This document shows, piece after piece, positions 41,528-48,413 of a DNA stretch of 48,413 nucleotides. The stretch covers positions 8,884 to 57,296 of the forward strand of contig NZ_KE387212.1 in the NCBI RefSeq assembly GCF_000430725.1. The letters are read 5' to 3'. Each line of letters opens with the position of its first letter. Position 1 is the first letter of the stretch. A program made the translations under genes and the position numbers. The notes under the pieces are model-generated. The model was not told the DNA's origin and searched no databases. It saw nothing but the letters and a program-made list of their open reading frames with translations. The stretch comes from Azohydromonas australica DSM 1124 (lineage in GTDB: Bacteria; Pseudomonadota; Gammaproteobacteria; Burkholderiales; Burkholderiaceae_C).

Positions 41528-42484
41528 ATGCTGATGTTCACCCTGGACCGCGACGCCCAGTTGGCGACGAACCTTGCCGCCAGCCTGGACCTGCAGCTCT
41601 CGCCGCACGAGCTGCGGCTCTTCGAGGATGGCGAGCGCAAGCTGCGCCCGCTGTGCGACCCGCGCGGCGACGACGTCTACGTCATCCACAGCCTGCATGG
41701 TGACGCGACGGACAGCCCGCACGACAAGCTCTGCTCGCTGCTGATGTTCATCGCCACGCTGTACGACCACGGTGCAGACCGGGTGAGCGCAGTGCTGCCC
41801 TACATGGCCTATGGCCGCAAGGACCGGCGCACCAAGCCTTTTGACCCGGTCGGCCAGCGCTACCTCGCGCAATTGTTCGAAGCGGTGGGCACGGCACAGG
41901 TGTTCGTGCTGGAGGCTCACAACGCCGCCGCGCTGCAGAACGCGTTCCGCATTCCCGTGCAGCACCTGGAAGCGCACCTAGCCTTCTCGTCCCTGGCCCA
42001 TCTCCTTCACGACGCGCACTCGGTGGTGGCCTCGCCGGACCCGGGCGGCGTCAAGCGTGCGCAGCTGTGGCGCGAGGAACTGGAGAGCCGCCTGCAGCGG
42101 GACGTGGGCTTCGCCATGATCGACAAGCGGCGCAGCGCCGGCGTGGTCAGCGGCAGCGAAGGCGTCAGCGGTGAGGTGCACGGCGCCACGGTGCTGCTGC
42201 TCGATGACCTCATCGCCTCCGGCGGTACGCTGCAGCGGGCTGCGCGGGCCCTGCGCGAAGCGGGCGCGCGCAGGGTGCTGGCTTTCGCCGCGCACGGGCT
42301 TTTCGTGGGCTCCGCGGCCCAGACGCTGGCCGAGGCCGCGATCGAGTGCGTCGTCGTGAGCGACAGCGTTCCCGCGCAGCGCGTGCCGCGGGACAGCGCG
42401 CTGCATCACAAGCTGCAGCTGGCCTCCTGCGTGCCGTTGCTGTCCGAGGCGATCCGTGAAAGTCACCTGGCCTGGAGCCGCTGA
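41528..42484 (+). CDS. prs: Ribose-phosphate pyrophosphokinase (accessory copy)
   Basis: The 318-aa protein makes PRPP from ribose 5-phosphate and ATP. Motifs: FEDGERKLRPL near the N-terminus, LLMFIATLYDHGADRVSAVLPYMAYGRKDR (catalytic loop region), SPDPGGVKRA, and the PRPP-binding loop LLLDDLIASGGTL. It differs from housekeeping Prs in several usually fixed positions, so it is probably a second copy with its own regulation. GGAGG stands before ATG 41528; the longer upstream frame is not Prs-like. It ends in a 22-base overlap with the convergent COG2187 gene. PRPP could feed the UbiA-type phosphoribosyltransferase at 14070 or nucleotide salvage. Confidence 0.88.
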   Translation: MLMFTLDRDAQLATNLAASLDLQLSPHELRLFEDGERKLRPLCDPRGDDVYVIHSLHGDATDSPHDKLCSLLMFIATLYDHGADRVSAVLPYMAYGRKDRRTKPFDPVGQRYLAQLFEAVGTAQVFVLEAHNAAALQNAFRIPVQHLEAHLAFSSLAHLLHDAHSVVASPDPGGVKRAQLWREELESRLQRDVGFAMIDKRRSAGVVSGSEGVSGEVHGATVLLLDDLIASGGTLQRAARALREAGARRVLAFAAHGLFVGSAAQTLAEAAIECVVVSDSVPAQRVPRDSALHHKLQLASCVPLLSEAIRESHLAWSR

Positions 42485-43506
42485 AGCGCGCTTCGGGCCT
42501 GCGCCAGGTACTGGCGACCCTGCGGCAACCACCGGGCTGGCGTGCGGGGCCGCGCATCGAGCAGGTGTGCCACGGACAGCCGTGCCCGCAGCACCGCCCG
42601 CCGCGCGGTGTAGAAGTCGGCCAGCAAGGCAGGCGGCTCGTTCCCGAGCGCGGCAGCAGTGCGGCGCCACAGTCGCTCGCCAACCCAGGCTGCGCCAAGC
42701 ACCGTGCACTCCAGGCCCAGAAACGCCAGCTCGTCGAAGGGATCCACCTGCCGCATCGCGGCCTGGAACTCCAGCGCGTCGATGACCACCGGCGGGTCCA
42801 GCAGGCACACATGCTCGGGCCGAAGGTCGCCATGGCCATCAACGATGCAGCCGGCGTCGGCCCGGTCACGCAGCAGCCCGGCATGGCGCTCGATGGCCGT
42901 GTCGTACAGGTCCAGCACGGCGCGCATGTCGACGTCGCTGCAGCGCGCGTCCGACATCACCGCCCGGTTGTCACGCTGCTCTGCACGCGCCCGGTCAAGG
43001 TACTCACCCCCGCCCAGCGGCACGGCCTCGGCGGCGCGGTAGAAGGCGGCTAGCGTGCCGGCAAGACGGTCCACGTCGGGCAGGCGCAGCGCGCCCTTCT
43101 TCACCAGCTGGTCGAGCATGCGCTGCGCGGGCAGGCGCCGCATCCACACCAGCCAGTCCACCGTGTCCCCGTCCCTGCCGGGCTCCGATGCCGGCCCAAG
43201 GCGGAAGCGACCGCCGCACAGGCGCAGCGCCAGCACGCCCAGGTACACGTCGGGCGCGAGCCGCCGGTTGAGCCGCAGTTCCTCCCAAGCATTGCGCCCA
43301 CGCGCCTGCACCGTGGAGAAGTCGAGGAAGGGGTAGACAACCGGCTTCTTGAGCTTGAATACCTCGTCGCCGTACAGGACGATCCAGGACATATGGGTTT
43401 CGATCAGCTTGGCCGGCTCGGCACGGCCGCCATGTGCCTCGGGCGAGCAAAGGAAGCACAGCTTTTCGGCCATGCCTGGGGCGATGTCCGGTCCCGAAGC
43501 TGGCAT
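42463..43506 (-). CDS. COG2187-type predicted kinase (aminoglycoside phosphotransferase fold)
   Basis: The 347-aa protein carries ETHMSWIVLYGDEVFKLKKPVVYPFLDFSTVQARG near the N-terminus, a fixed feature of the COG2187 family (Lys for ATP), and later the kinase catalytic-loop motif VDGHGDLRPEHV followed by VVIDALEFQ (metal Asp replaced by Glu-like context). Substrate unknown. In this fold the enzyme phosphorylates small molecules. GGAGAT precedes the ATG at 43506. It follows the CBS gene on the same strand by 75 bases, so the two probably share a promoter. Confidence 0.8.
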   Translation of the reverse strand: MPASGPDIAPGMAEKLCFLCSPEAHGGRAEPAKLIETHMSWIVLYGDEVFKLKKPVVYPFLDFSTVQARGRNAWEELRLNRRLAPDVYLGVLALRLCGGRFRLGPASEPGRDGDTVDWLVWMRRLPAQRMLDQLVKKGALRLPDVDRLAGTLAAFYRAAEAVPLGGGEYLDRARAEQRDNRAVMSDARCSDVDMRAVLDLYDTAIERHAGLLRDRADAGCIVDGHGDLRPEHVCLLDPPVVIDALEFQAAMRQVDPFDELAFLGLECTVLGAAWVGERLWRRTAAALGNEPPALLADFYTARRAVLRARLSVAHLLDARPRTPARWLPQGRQYLAQARSALQRLQAR

Positions 43507-43581
43507 GAGTTCATCTCCCGGTAGCACGACAGCACATGAGCGGCCGACTCGGCCGCACGCCCGGCGACACGAGGGCGGCGC

Positions 43582-44049
43582 TCAGCGCGGCTCGGTTTCC
43601 TCGTGCCGCTGTGCGGCGCCGACAGCGCCCGCCAGCGCCTGGAGCTGGCGGCTCAAGGCCAGGAGCAGATCGTCCACGGCCAGCAGGCCGATCAGCCGGT
43701 CCTGCGGGCCGACCACGGGCAGGCGGCGCACGCCCTTGCGCCGCATGGTTGCCAGCGCATCGAACACCGAGTCATGCTCGCGGACCGACACCACGTCGCG
43801 GCTCATCAGGTCCGCCACGCGCAGGGCTTGCGCATCGGCCTGCGCGGCAACCACGCCCATGGCGATGTCCCGGTCGGTCAGCATGCCCACCACTTGGCTC
43901 TCCTGCGGCGACACCTGCTGCACCACCACGAGACAGCCGAGGTGCCGCTCACGCATCTCCCGTGCGGCGTCCGTGATCGACAAGGACGGGTACGCCACGC
44001 TCACGTTGCGGGAACACAGCTCACCCGCCTCCAGATCCTTGCCCAACAT
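43582..44049 (-). CDS. CBS-domain-pair protein (copy 1)
   Basis: The 155-aa protein consists of a Bateman module. CBS1 (about 12-75) has VAYPSLSITDAAREMRERHLGCLVVV and VVGMLTDRDIAMGVVA; CBS2 (about 80-140) has VSVREHDSVFDALATMRRKGVRRLPVVG and LIGLLAVDDLLLAL. Such modules bind adenine nucleotides and sense energy charge. AAGGAG precedes ATG 44049; the frame upstream is open but promoter-like. It opens a minus-strand unit with the COG2187 gene, with a FixK-like box 85 bases upstream. Confidence 0.9.
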   Translation of the reverse strand: MLGKDLEAGELCSRNVSVAYPSLSITDAAREMRERHLGCLVVVQQVSPQESQVVGMLTDRDIAMGVVAAQADAQALRVADLMSRDVVSVREHDSVFDALATMRRKGVRRLPVVGPQDRLIGLLAVDDLLLALSRQLQALAGAVGAAQRHEETEPR

Positions 44050-44134
44050 GCTGCACTCCTTCCTGCATCCAGTACCCATCCGGCGCCATTCACCACCGGC
44101 GCCGGCCACTCTAGAAAGGTCGCGGGCATGCAGC

Positions 44135-44148
44135 TTGAGACTTCGCAA
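44135..44148. promoter_or_regulatory. FixK/FNR-like box before CBS copy 1
   Basis: TTGAGacttCGCAA fits TTGA-N6-GCAA, 85 bases before the CBS start at 44049. A possible minus-strand -10 lies near 44107-44112. Confidence 0.55.
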
Positions 44149-44176
44149 GTCCCGCACCGTTCCCTCACCTGCCCCG

Positions 44177-44494
44177 TCATGGCGCCCTCGCCTCCTCCAC
44201 GGTACGCGGGAAGCGGTAGAAGTTGTCGTTGAGGTAGCGCGCCACGGCCTGCACGTCCGCCTCGTCCCATTGGAGCCCGCTCACGTCCTGCCAGCGCCGC
44301 ACCTGGAACAGCAGGGAGCCCCAATCGGTGGCGCGCCGTCCCTCGCGCCAGTGCACTTCCGCGTTGTGGCAAGCCAGGCAGTGCGCCTCGTAGAGAAGCT
44401 CTCCCCGGTCGCGAGGCTGATGGGCCTGCGGCCACGCCAGCGCGCTGGCCAACGCGAGGGACACGGCACAAGGCAGTCGTTGCAGCGTCTTCAT
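44177..44494 (-). CDS. Small periplasmic cytochrome c (105 aa)
   Basis: The protein has a signal peptide (about 1-24, ALAWPQA) and one haem motif CLACH at residues 39-43. The rest, WREGRRATDWGSLLFQVRRWQDVSGLQWDEADVQAVARYLNDNFYRF, fits a short cytochrome of the green-sulfur/diheme-associated type in which no clear axial Met is seen, so the second ligand is uncertain. GGAGTG precedes the ATG. It lies between two CBS genes and is divergent from the one at 44718. Its redox partner is unknown. Confidence 0.82.
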   Translation of the reverse strand: MKTLQRLPCAVSLALASALAWPQAHQPRDRGELLYEAHCLACHNAEVHWREGRRATDWGSLLFQVRRWQDVSGLQWDEADVQAVARYLNDNFYRFPRTVEEARAP

Positions 44495-44634
44495 GCGGGC
44501 ACTCCATGAATGGGCACTCCATGCGCGACTTCCACGTGCATCCGGCATCACGGTTGCACTTGGCACGTGACGGCGGTTCGCGTGGATGGCACCACGGGTG
44601 GACCGTAACCATAGGCGCACGCCGCAATCGTCGA

Positions 44635-44648
44635 TTGACGCAGCGCAA
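44635..44648 (+). promoter_or_regulatory. FixK/FNR-like box before CBS copy 2 (69-base spacing)
   Basis: TTGACgcagCGCAA fits TTGA-N6-GCAA and lies exactly 69 bases before the start at 44718. It is in the region divergent from the cytochrome gene and could serve both. Confidence 0.7.
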
Positions 44649-44717
44649 TCCAGCCCCCGGGACCACTTCCATGATGAAACCCTCGGCTGCAGGCACGCGG
44701 CCAAGGAGGATCGACTC

Positions 44718-45275
44718 ATGAACATCGCAGACATCTGCAGCCAGGATGTGGTCAGTATCGACGCACAGGCATCGCTGCGCGAGGCCGCGGCCCTCATGCG
44801 CAGCCAGCACGTGGGTGCGCTGGTCGTCTCCGAGGCGGGCCCGCAGGGCGGGGGCCAGCATGTCGTGGGCGTGCTCAGCGACCGAGACCTGGCCATCGAG
44901 GTGCTGGCTCGCGGCGGCGAGGCTTCGGAGATCAGGGTGGGCATGGTTGCCAGCCACAAGCTGGTGGGGGTTCCCGCACAGGCCGGCGTGGCCGAAGCCG
45001 TGGAGCTGATGCGCGGCGCCGGCGTGCGCCGGCTGCTGGTCGTCAATGCCGACGGCAGCTTGGCGGGCATCGTCTCCAGCGACGACCTGCTGGAGGCCCT
45101 GTCCGCGCAGCTCGGGGGCCTGGCCCAGGCACTGCGCTCGGGCCTGGAGCGCGAGCGCCGCGAACGCAGTGCACTGACCCGGCCCTCCGTGCGCCCGATG
45201 TTCCTGAACGCCGGCACGCCGGGCCTGCCTTGGACCGGCAGCGTCGTCGCTCCACATGCCCCGCCCGCCGCGTAA
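44718..45275 (+). CDS. CBS-domain-pair protein with C-terminal tail (copy 2)
   Basis: The 185-aa protein has two CBS domains (about 5-68 and 75-135; GVLSDRDLAIEVLA and VRRLLVVNADGSLAGIVSSDDLLEAL), then a charged helix RSGLERERRERSALTRP and a tail of about 30 residues rich in Pro and Ala. AAGGAGGA stands before the ATG. It is related to copy 1 but longer. Adenine-nucleotide sensing is the family role; the tail may contact a partner. A strong hairpin terminates the gene. Confidence 0.9.
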   Translation: MNIADICSQDVVSIDAQASLREAAALMRSQHVGALVVSEAGPQGGGQHVVGVLSDRDLAIEVLARGGEASEIRVGMVASHKLVGVPAQAGVAEAVELMRGAGVRRLLVVNADGSLAGIVSSDDLLEALSAQLGGLAQALRSGLERERRERSALTRPSVRPMFLNAGTPGLPWTGSVVAPHAPPAA

Positions 45276-45282
45276 GCGAGAC

Positions 45283-45310
45283 CGACGCCTGAGCCGCCGC
45301 TCAGGCGTCG
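45283..45310. terminator. Strong hairpin after CBS copy 2
   Basis: CGACGCCTGAGC (45283-45294) and GCTCAGGCGTCG (45299-45310) pair perfectly over 12 bp with a 4-base loop. It lies seven bases after the CBS stop and overlaps the end of the acyltransferase remnant on minus, so it can serve both strands. Confidence 0.7.
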
Positions 45311-45550
45311 CGTAGCGGCTCCCCGCAGCCCGCTGAGATCACCCTGCGGGCCAGATCCCGCAGCCTGATCAGCCCGTCCCATCCCGCGTCAATCGCGCAC
45401 CCCGGCTCGTGGATGGCGACTTCGATCTCGCCGCGCCTGGGCCACCACGACCCGTCTCGCAGCACCGATCGCGCCCCTTTCAGGCTGACGGGCACGACGC
45501 CCAGCCCGGACTGCGCGGCAGCGACGAAGGCGCCCATGTGAAACGGCATC
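45301..45550 (-). pseudogene. C-terminal fragment of a PlsC-type lysophospholipid acyltransferase
   Basis: The last 80 or so residues read as the C-terminal part of a 1-acyl-glycerol-3-phosphate acyltransferase: FHMGAFVAAAQSGLGVVPVSLKG, then RSVLRDGSWWPRRGEIEVAI. The motif that should come just before (FPEGT...) is replaced by unrelated sequence from about 45550 on, and the HxxxxD catalytic motif is missing. The frame stays open to 45651, but that part is not acyltransferase-like. It is a gene broken by a rearrangement on the sulfatase side. Confidence 0.7.
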
Positions 45551-45690
45551 ACCCAGACGAGCAAGTGGTCAACAGCAGTGACGGCTTCGTCGGCCTGCTC
45601 GCCCAGGGCTATGGACGCCCGCAAGCGACCTCGTGCCGCCCCGGGGCCCAAAGTGACGGAATCAAGCGTGCCATGAAAGAGAGGAAATCA

Positions 45691-47214
45691 ATGAAGTCTT
45701 CAAAACCATCCTGGTACCGGCACTTGGTGGCCGCCACGTTGCTGTTCAGCGTTGCCGTACCGGCCCTGGCGCAGCAACACGCCAACATCTTGTTCGTCTT
45801 GGTAGACGACATGGACGTGGAGTTGTTCCAGCACATGCCAAAGACCCGCCGGCTGCTGGCTGGACAAGGCGCCACTTTCGAGAACAGTTTCGTGAGCCTG
45901 GCGCTGTGCTGCCCCTCACGCACCACCACGCTGCGCGGACAGTTCGCGCACAACACAGGCATCTTCACCTCGCACTGGCCCGACGGCGGCTTCATGAAGT
46001 TCAACCGCGACGGGCTGGAGTCTTCCACCGTGGCGACGTGGCTGCAGCGCGCGGGCTACCGCACGGCGCTGCTCGGCAAGTACCTCAACGGCTACCCAAA
46101 CGACGAGACCGGGCGCCTGTACATCCCGCCGGGCTGGAGCTACTGGTTCAGCCCCAACGGAGGCACGCCTTACGACCAGTTCAACTACCGCATCAACTCC
46201 AACGGCCGCACGCTGAGCTTCGGCAGTGCGCCGCAGCAACACCTCAACGACGTGCTGCTGGCGCAAGCCACGAGCTTCCTGCGCGAAACTGCGGCGGGTG
46301 CACCGCGGCAACCCTTCTTCCTCTACCTGGCGCCTTATCTGCCGCATGCGCCGGCGACACCACCCCAACGCTACGCGGACTCGCTGCCCAGGATCACGGC
46401 GCCGCGCACGCCCTCCTTCAACGAGGCCGACGTGAGCGACAAGACGGGCTGGATGCAGTATGTCAAGTTGCTGACGCCTGCCGATGAAGCCGATATCGAC
46501 GCTCTTTACCGCCGGCGGCGGCAGTCCGCCCTGGCACTGGACGACATGGTCGAGAGCTTGGTTGCCACGCTGCGCGCCACCGGCGAGCTGGAACGCACGT
46601 ACTTCTTCTTCACCTCTGACAACGGCTTTCACCAAGGACAGCATCGGCTCAAGGAGGGCAAGAGCAAGCTCTTCGAGGAAGACATCCGCGTGCCGCTGGT
46701 GGTGCGCGGGCCTGACATCCCGGCCGGGCGCGTGGTGCACCAAATCGTGGCCAACGTCGATTTGGCGCCGACCTTCGCTGACATCGCGGGCGTCGAGACG
46801 CCGGACTTTGTAGACGGCCGCTCGCTGGTGCCGTTGTTCAGCGGTCCAGCGCCGGCGCGCTGGCGCCAGTCGCTGCTGCTGGAAAGTCCTACCAGTGACG
46901 AGAGCGTCGGCCGCGCTGGCATCGAGGAAGGCCTGCTAGAGCCGCGCGACGGCGGCGAGGCCGATACCCACCCGGTGTGGAAGAACCACATCTACCGCGG
47001 CCTGCGTACCGCGCAGCGCCAAACCTTCGCGCTGTACGAGAACGGCGACGGTGAGTTCTACGACCTGGCGCAGGATCCGTTTCAGCTCACCAACCGCTAC
47101 AAGTCGATGCGGCCAGCGCTGAAGGATGCCCTGGCGCGGCAGTTGCGCGTGCTGCGCGGCGCCGCCGGGCAAGCACTTCGCAACGAGGAGGAAACAGCAG
47201 CTGGGCAGCGGTAG
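45691..47214 (+). CDS. Secreted sulfatase (alkaline-phosphatase superfamily)
   Basis: The 507-aa protein has a signal peptide (1 to about 28, VAVPALAQ) and the type I sulfatase fold: metal Asp pair in FVLVDDMD, the formylglycine site CCPSR (Cys73-x-Pro-x-Arg77) followed by TTTLRGQ, GYRTALLGKYLN, and the metal-binding FTSDNGFHQGQHRLKEGKSKLFEEDIRVPL. Cys73 would need oxidation to formylglycine, so an FGE must act on it. It cleaves a sulfate ester from an unknown, probably polysaccharide or lipid, substrate in the periplasm. ATG 45691 follows AGGA closely; ATG 45673 is less well placed. It sits between gene remnants and shows no FixK-like box, so it may be a later arrival. Confidence 0.9.
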   Translation: MKSSKPSWYRHLVAATLLFSVAVPALAQQHANILFVLVDDMDVELFQHMPKTRRLLAGQGATFENSFVSLALCCPSRTTTLRGQFAHNTGIFTSHWPDGGFMKFNRDGLESSTVATWLQRAGYRTALLGKYLNGYPNDETGRLYIPPGWSYWFSPNGGTPYDQFNYRINSNGRTLSFGSAPQQHLNDVLLAQATSFLRETAAGAPRQPFFLYLAPYLPHAPATPPQRYADSLPRITAPRTPSFNEADVSDKTGWMQYVKLLTPADEADIDALYRRRRQSALALDDMVESLVATLRATGELERTYFFFTSDNGFHQGQHRLKEGKSKLFEEDIRVPLVVRGPDIPAGRVVHQIVANVDLAPTFADIAGVETPDFVDGRSLVPLFSGPAPARWRQSLLLESPTSDESVGRAGIEEGLLEPRDGGEADTHPVWKNHIYRGLRTAQRQTFALYENGDGEFYDLAQDPFQLTNRYKSMRPALKDALARQLRVLRGAAGQALRNEEETAAGQR

Positions 47215-48106
47215 CCCGGCTTGAAAACCAAACCGAAAACTGTCCGTGGAACCAGGGTAAGCCAAATTCAGTCAACCAAACTGGACGGACACGCCCCTTA
47301 CGCGTGCCTCAACGACATGCTCACGCGACTGCCGAACAGCGAGCCAGCGGGATGACGCGCTGTTGCCGCATCGCTGCAAGCCGGTCATCTGAGATCAACG
47401 GCCATGGCACTGCTCTGACTTCCGCGGTCGCTTACGGCGCAGTTGCTGTTCCGCAAGCTACGCCGGCATCTTGTCGACCTTGGAAGGCGCACGCGTCGTG
47501 GAAAACCGCAGCGCACTTGTCCGCTTGAAAACTGCCGTGGCTCGCTGCTGCGCTTGCATCGACCGCAACTTCCATGTCTGCACCCAGCCCCATACGCACT
47601 TGGCTCTCCACCTGGCAAGCAATTCAATTATTTGATAAGGGCACTTCTCCTTGCGGGATGGCTATTGGCGTGTCGCGACCACTCGCGGAATTGCTGGACC
47701 TGGCTATTCGAATTACTGGACTTCAACAGCTGCACGAGACCGACGCGCGGCGCGAGCGGAAGTTGCCCTACGCTGCCATCGCAGCCGCCGCCGGCAGGGT
47801 CCCAGCTGACCGCTTCTACCGCCGCGCCGCCTATGCCGGCGGCGCCGTCACAGCCAGGCCGGGAGGCTTCCGCTTCGGCGAGAAGGTGTCGTTGTCAGCG
47901 ACGGCGCGAACGCCGTCGAAAACCACCGGCTCGAAACTCGACGCCTGGACCTCAAACTTCACTTGAAGTGGTCTCTCCGGTGGCGAACAAGACCAACGAC
48001 TCTGAGAGACCGGCATGACCAACAACAGGTCGAACAAGACAACTTTCGAGCCACTGGTCTTTGACGATCTTCGGAACGGCGATGACAGTTGTTCGAGGAC
48101 CGGTAT
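47215..48106. other. Decayed, largely gene-free region
   Basis: No gene is convincing in about 890 bases. An inverted pair TGTCCG/CGGACA (about 47239-47293) may end the sulfatase transcript. A plus frame at 47574-47966 has a stretch, VSRPLAELLDLAIRITGLQQLHETDARRE, that vaguely resembles the N-terminal region of hemolysin-like acyltransferases, but nothing after it does. The region looks like old, scrambled DNA. Confidence 0.5.
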
Positions 48107-48226
48107 ATGCAAATCCAGATCGACACCATCGTGAGGGTCAACCAGCACACCGCGATGATGGAAACCGCAGACGGCCCAGGCTGGCGGGTGCCGTTCCGGC
48201 TGCTGCGCCACGTCGTCGATATCTGA
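48107..48226 (+). CDS. Short ORF with a KOW-like ending (39 aa)
   Basis: The peptide runs MQIQIDTIVRVNQHTAMMETADG, then PGWRVPFRLLRHVVDI (read as two blocks). The pattern 'V.vN..ta.v.t.dG..WRVP..lLr.V' is like the C-terminal module of SprT-like and similar proteins. GAGGA stands seven bases before the ATG. It may be a small gene or the tail of a lost one. Confidence 0.4.
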   Translation: MQIQIDTIVRVNQHTAMMETADGPGWRVPFRLLRHVVDI

Positions 48227-48341
48227 CTTCGGCGGTCTCTGCCAGTAGGGTGCAGGCGCCACGCCCACCTTGCGGGCTCCGTGACTCTACTGATCCGGCC
48301 GATTCGCCAAGTTATTGATTTAGAAGCTCTAACTTTTTGCC

Positions 48342-48413
48342 CTACGAAGGCAGCAAATGGTTCCAGCAAATGAGCGCGCAACCCAGGGTCAGAAAGGCCT
48401 GATGGATGTCGGC
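48342..48413 (-). mobile_element. Probable C-terminal end of a transposase (runs off the window)
   Basis: On the minus strand the last 72 bases read ADIHQAFLTLGCALICWNHL plus three residues and a TAG at 48342. From memory this looks like the very C-terminus of an IS transposase. An imperfect palindrome TTAGAAGCTCTAA at about 48320-48332 could lie near the element end. Most of the element would be outside the window. Confidence 0.45.

Noticed and set aside
44500..45382. Long upstream extension of the cytochrome c frame on the minus strand
   Set aside because: It runs antisense through the CBS gene; the signal peptide and ribosome-binding site support the start at 44494.
45409..45690. Extension of the sulfatase frame to 45409
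   Set aside because: It overlaps the acyltransferase remnant and hides the signal peptide; ATG 45691 has a ribosome-binding site and gives a normal export signal.
47574..47966. A 130-codon plus-strand gene
   Set aside because: Only a short stretch vaguely resembles an acyltransferase N-terminus, and the second half has no structure of a known protein; kept as decayed DNA.

Overview
The window is about 48 kb of GC-rich DNA that reads as a betaproteobacterium of the Burkholderiales. This rests on the style of the proteins (phasin, small Usp and BON families, LysR, QseC-like kinase), not on a marker gene. No rRNA, tRNA or CRISPR array is visible. Most of the window looks like an accessory stress-survival island. 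Its content resembles the low-oxygen-activated (lxa) locus of Burkholderia cenocepacia: universal stress proteins, Hsp20, CBS-domain proteins, BON proteins, a phasin and a PRPP synthase. Orthology to that locus is not established here.

Layout. 1-3.6 kb: the tail of a LysR regulator, a tyrosine recombinase with its catalytic residues in place, and a sensor kinase whose 5' end is missing next to the recombinase. 3.8-6.1 kb: a secreted tectonin-type beta-propeller and the wreck of a P-type ATPase behind a perfect FNR box. 6.1-8 kb (minus): hsp20, two-domain usp, cytochrome c. 8.3-12.3 kb (plus): usp, groEL, BON, glgC-like. 12.7-18.2 kb (plus): a tightly overlapped cassette of two short ORFs, an SDR epimerase, a HAD-UbiA fusion resembling decaprenyl-phosphate phosphoribosyltransferase, a secreted phosphodiester-glycosidase-like protein and a SUMF1-like protein. 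18.5-19.6 kb: a bactofilin-like membrane protein. 19.7-23.2 kb (minus): usp then mprF. 23.4-30.6 kb: a storage-lipid block, with phasin, patatin, wax ester synthase, acyl-CoA ligase and a CarS-like protein on minus, and a two-domain fatty acyl-CoA reductase divergent on plus. 30.9-35.7 kb: a PNPOx-like flavoprotein, then an alcohol oxidase/aldehyde dehydrogenase pair and a secreted protein of unknown role. 35.9-37.9 kb: a second usp-BON pair and a carbamoyltransferase-like single domain. 38-40.8 kb: a response regulator and hybrid kinase. 41.5-45.3 kb: PRPP synthase, a COG2187 kinase-like protein, two CBS proteins and a second small cytochrome c. 45.3-48.4 kb: a broken acyltransferase, a sulfatase, and decayed DNA ending in a probable transposase tail.

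Regulation. A 14-bp box of the form TTG(A/C)-N6-(T/G)CAA, the FNR/FixK type, recurs in front of the stress transcription units. In front of three separate genes (usp 8328, usp 35915, CBS 44718) exactly 69 bases lie between box and start codon; in other clear cases the gap is 61-85. This suggests one oxygen- or redox-responsive regulator drives a dispersed regulon of stress proteins, storage lipid synthesis, PRPP supply and membrane modification.

The most novel candidates are the SDR / HAD-UbiA / glycosidase-like / SUMF1-like cassette, plausibly a polyprenyl-phospho-pentose envelope system, and a hypoxia-linked wax-ester module in a betaproteobacterium. All assignments come from reading the sequence; no database search was possible.
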